From: Acidobacteriota bacterium
GTDB lineage: Bacteria > Acidobacteriota > Terriglobia > Bryobacterales > Bryobacteraceae
Direction of reading: 5' to 3'
NCBI GenBank assembly: GCA_016871115.1
Contig: VFZP01000016.1
Location: forward strand, 1 to 34,031
DNA: 34,031 nt
Positions 33,183-34,031 of the stretch are shown here, in pieces. Position 1 is the stretch's first letter. Each line of letters begins with the position of its first letter. Below the pieces are notes generated by a model that ran no database searches, was not told the DNA's origin, and was given only the letters and a program-made list of their open reading frames with translations. The position numbers and the translations under genes are program-made.

Positions 33183-33779
33183 TTACAACTGCTTGGCTTC
33201 AAGCGCCGTACGCAAAGCCGAATAAGCCCGCCAAAGCAGCGACTTCACCGAAGGCACCGTACAGCCCAACTCGCGGCTGATCTGCTCGTAGCTCATCTCA
33301 TGATAGCGGTGCAAAATCACGGCCCGGCGTTGGCGGGCCGGGAGTGACTTCAGTGCATCGATCACCCGCTGGCGCGTCAGCCGCCGCGACTCATTCGTCT
33401 GGGCCACCTCATCTGGATGCAGCCGGACGTCCCTCACCTGCCGCGCCAGCCCATCCACGCCAGCTTGATCGAGGCTCTCCACCCCGGCTTCATGCCTATG
33501 GTCGCGCAGGAAATTCAACGCGCGGTTGGTGGCAATCCGATAGAGCCAGGTGGTGAAGCGCGCCGTGGGCTCATAGCGGTACCGGGATAGATACACGCGC
33601 AAGAACGATTCCTGGGCGATCTCCTCGGCGGCCCCGCGGTTGCGCACGATGCCCTGCACAAACACCACCAGCCGCTCCCAATGGCGCTCGCACAATACGG
33701 ACATGCAATCCGGCGAGCCGGCCTGCAGGCCCTGCATGATCTCGGTGTCAGCAACCGTCGCCCAGTTCATGCTTCCCAT
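33183..33779 (-). CDS. ECF-type RNA polymerase sigma factor
   Basis: The 198-residue protein has both sigma regions. Region 2 includes EEIAQESFLRVYL and FTTWLYRIATNRALNFLRD. Region 4 includes SLPARQRRAVILHRYHEMSYEQISRELGCTVPSVKSLLWRAYSALR, a helix-turn-helix for -35 recognition. ATG 33779 or ATG 33770 starts it. It lies upstream of and in the same direction as the metal efflux genes, so it may drive that operon. No anti-sigma gene or zinc-binding anti-sigma domain is adjacent, so how it is held inactive is not apparent. Confidence 0.93.
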   Translation of the reverse strand: MGSMNWATVADTEIMQGLQAGSPDCMSVLCERHWERLVVFVQGIVRNRGAAEEIAQESFLRVYLSRYRYEPTARFTTWLYRIATNRALNFLRDHRHEAGVESLDQAGVDGLARQVRDVRLHPDEVAQTNESRRLTRQRVIDALKSLPARQRRAVILHRYHEMSYEQISRELGCTVPSVKSLLWRAYSALRTALEAKQL

Positions 33780-33844
33780 TCTGAACCGAAAGGACGCGAC
33801 CCGTCACCACCCCGTTGGTAAAGAATTGCTAAGAGCTTCCGGCT

Positions 33845-34031
33845 CTACCCCACCGCCGCCGCTTCTTCCACGTTGGCCTCCGCAGCCGTAAAGTAGGCGC
33901 AATCCGGGTGATGGAACACCAGCGCGCTTACACTCGCCTCGGGCTCCATCATCATCCCCTCGGTGAGCTGCACGTCGATCTCTTCTGGTTGCAACAGTTT
34001 CCAGATCCCAACCTGATCGTCTAGGTTAGGG
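33845..34031 (-). CDS. metH: Cobalamin-dependent methionine synthase, C-terminal end (5' part beyond window)
   Basis: The ORF track misses this gene because its start lies outside the window. Reading the minus strand from 34030 gives 61 codons to a TAG at 33847. The sequence NLDDQVGIWKLLQPEEIDVQLTEG and then MEPEASVSALVFHHPDCAYFTA matches the end of the MetH activation domain, which binds S-adenosylmethionine for reductive reactivation. MetH makes methionine from homocysteine and methyltetrahydrofolate. The sigma factor gene begins 65 bases further on. The weak stem GAGC-CGGAA-GCTC just after the stop is too short to call a terminator. Confidence 0.88.
   Translation of the reverse strand, partial: PNLDDQVGIWKLLQPEEIDVQLTEGMMMEPEASVSALVFHHPDCAYFTAAEANVEEAAAVG

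Noticed and set aside
33780-33860. Possible terminator after metH (GAGC-CGGAA-GCTC)
   Set aside because: The stem is only four base pairs and lacks a clear T-run, so it is within chance expectation.

Overview
The window looks like a chromosomal segment of a GC-rich, LPS-bearing Gram-negative bacterium. The best guess is an acidobacterium of the Solibacter/Bryobacter type. This is inferred from gene content (hopanoid operon, Kdo/lipid A enzymes, DUF1080 proteins, PQQ dehydrogenase with cytochrome c, a Gfo/Idh protein with an SRRDLL start, PEP-CTERM-like tail) and not from any marker-gene comparison. I see no rRNA, tRNA, CRISPR array, insertion sequence or prophage. Genes are packed tightly and many starts overlap the preceding stop.

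Left part (1-12210, all minus strand, transcribed right to left): one long run reads waaA-lpxK fusion, ispH, shc (squalene-hopene cyclase), hpnA, hpnG, two zinc-dependent medium-chain dehydrogenases, hpnC, hpnD, and a class I methyltransferase that runs off the left edge. Gaps are a few bases or overlaps throughout. The run joins lipid A maturation, the last step of isoprenoid precursor supply, squalene-type precursor formation, cyclisation to hopene and side-chain processing. hpnE and hpnH are not in the window. The two dehydrogenases next to hpnG are the most interesting unassigned enzymes.

Middle part (12194-14560, plus strand): a secreted protein of unknown function, then two tandem paralogs with a peptidoglycan-binding-like fold and low-complexity tails, a SET-domain lysine methyltransferase with a post-SET cysteine cluster, and a two-helix membrane peptide. 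The second paralog has a Gly/Lys tail resembling a histone N-terminal tail, and its stop overlaps the SET gene start. This suggests an enzyme-substrate pair.

14571-16660 (minus): a PQQ-dependent dehydrogenase coupled to a cytochrome c gene that has lost its signal peptide and first haem domain. 16765-19980 (plus): miaB, a bifunctional-nuclease-family protein, a small unknown protein and a Gfo/Idh/MocA oxidoreductase. 19977-21436 (minus): an ArsA/Get3-type ATPase with a small Cys-containing partner. 21483-22292 (plus): an SDR oxidoreductase. 22238-23743 (minus): a small Lys/Asp/His-rich secreted protein that looks frameshifted, and a double DUF1080 protein. 23792-27578 (plus): argS, an M14 carboxypeptidase broken by a frameshift at a T6 run, and a CHRD-domain protein with a PEP-CTERM-like tail. 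27575-33779 (minus): an ECF sigma factor followed by a complete CzcC-CzcB-CzcA type heavy-metal efflux operon. The right edge holds the 3' end of metH.
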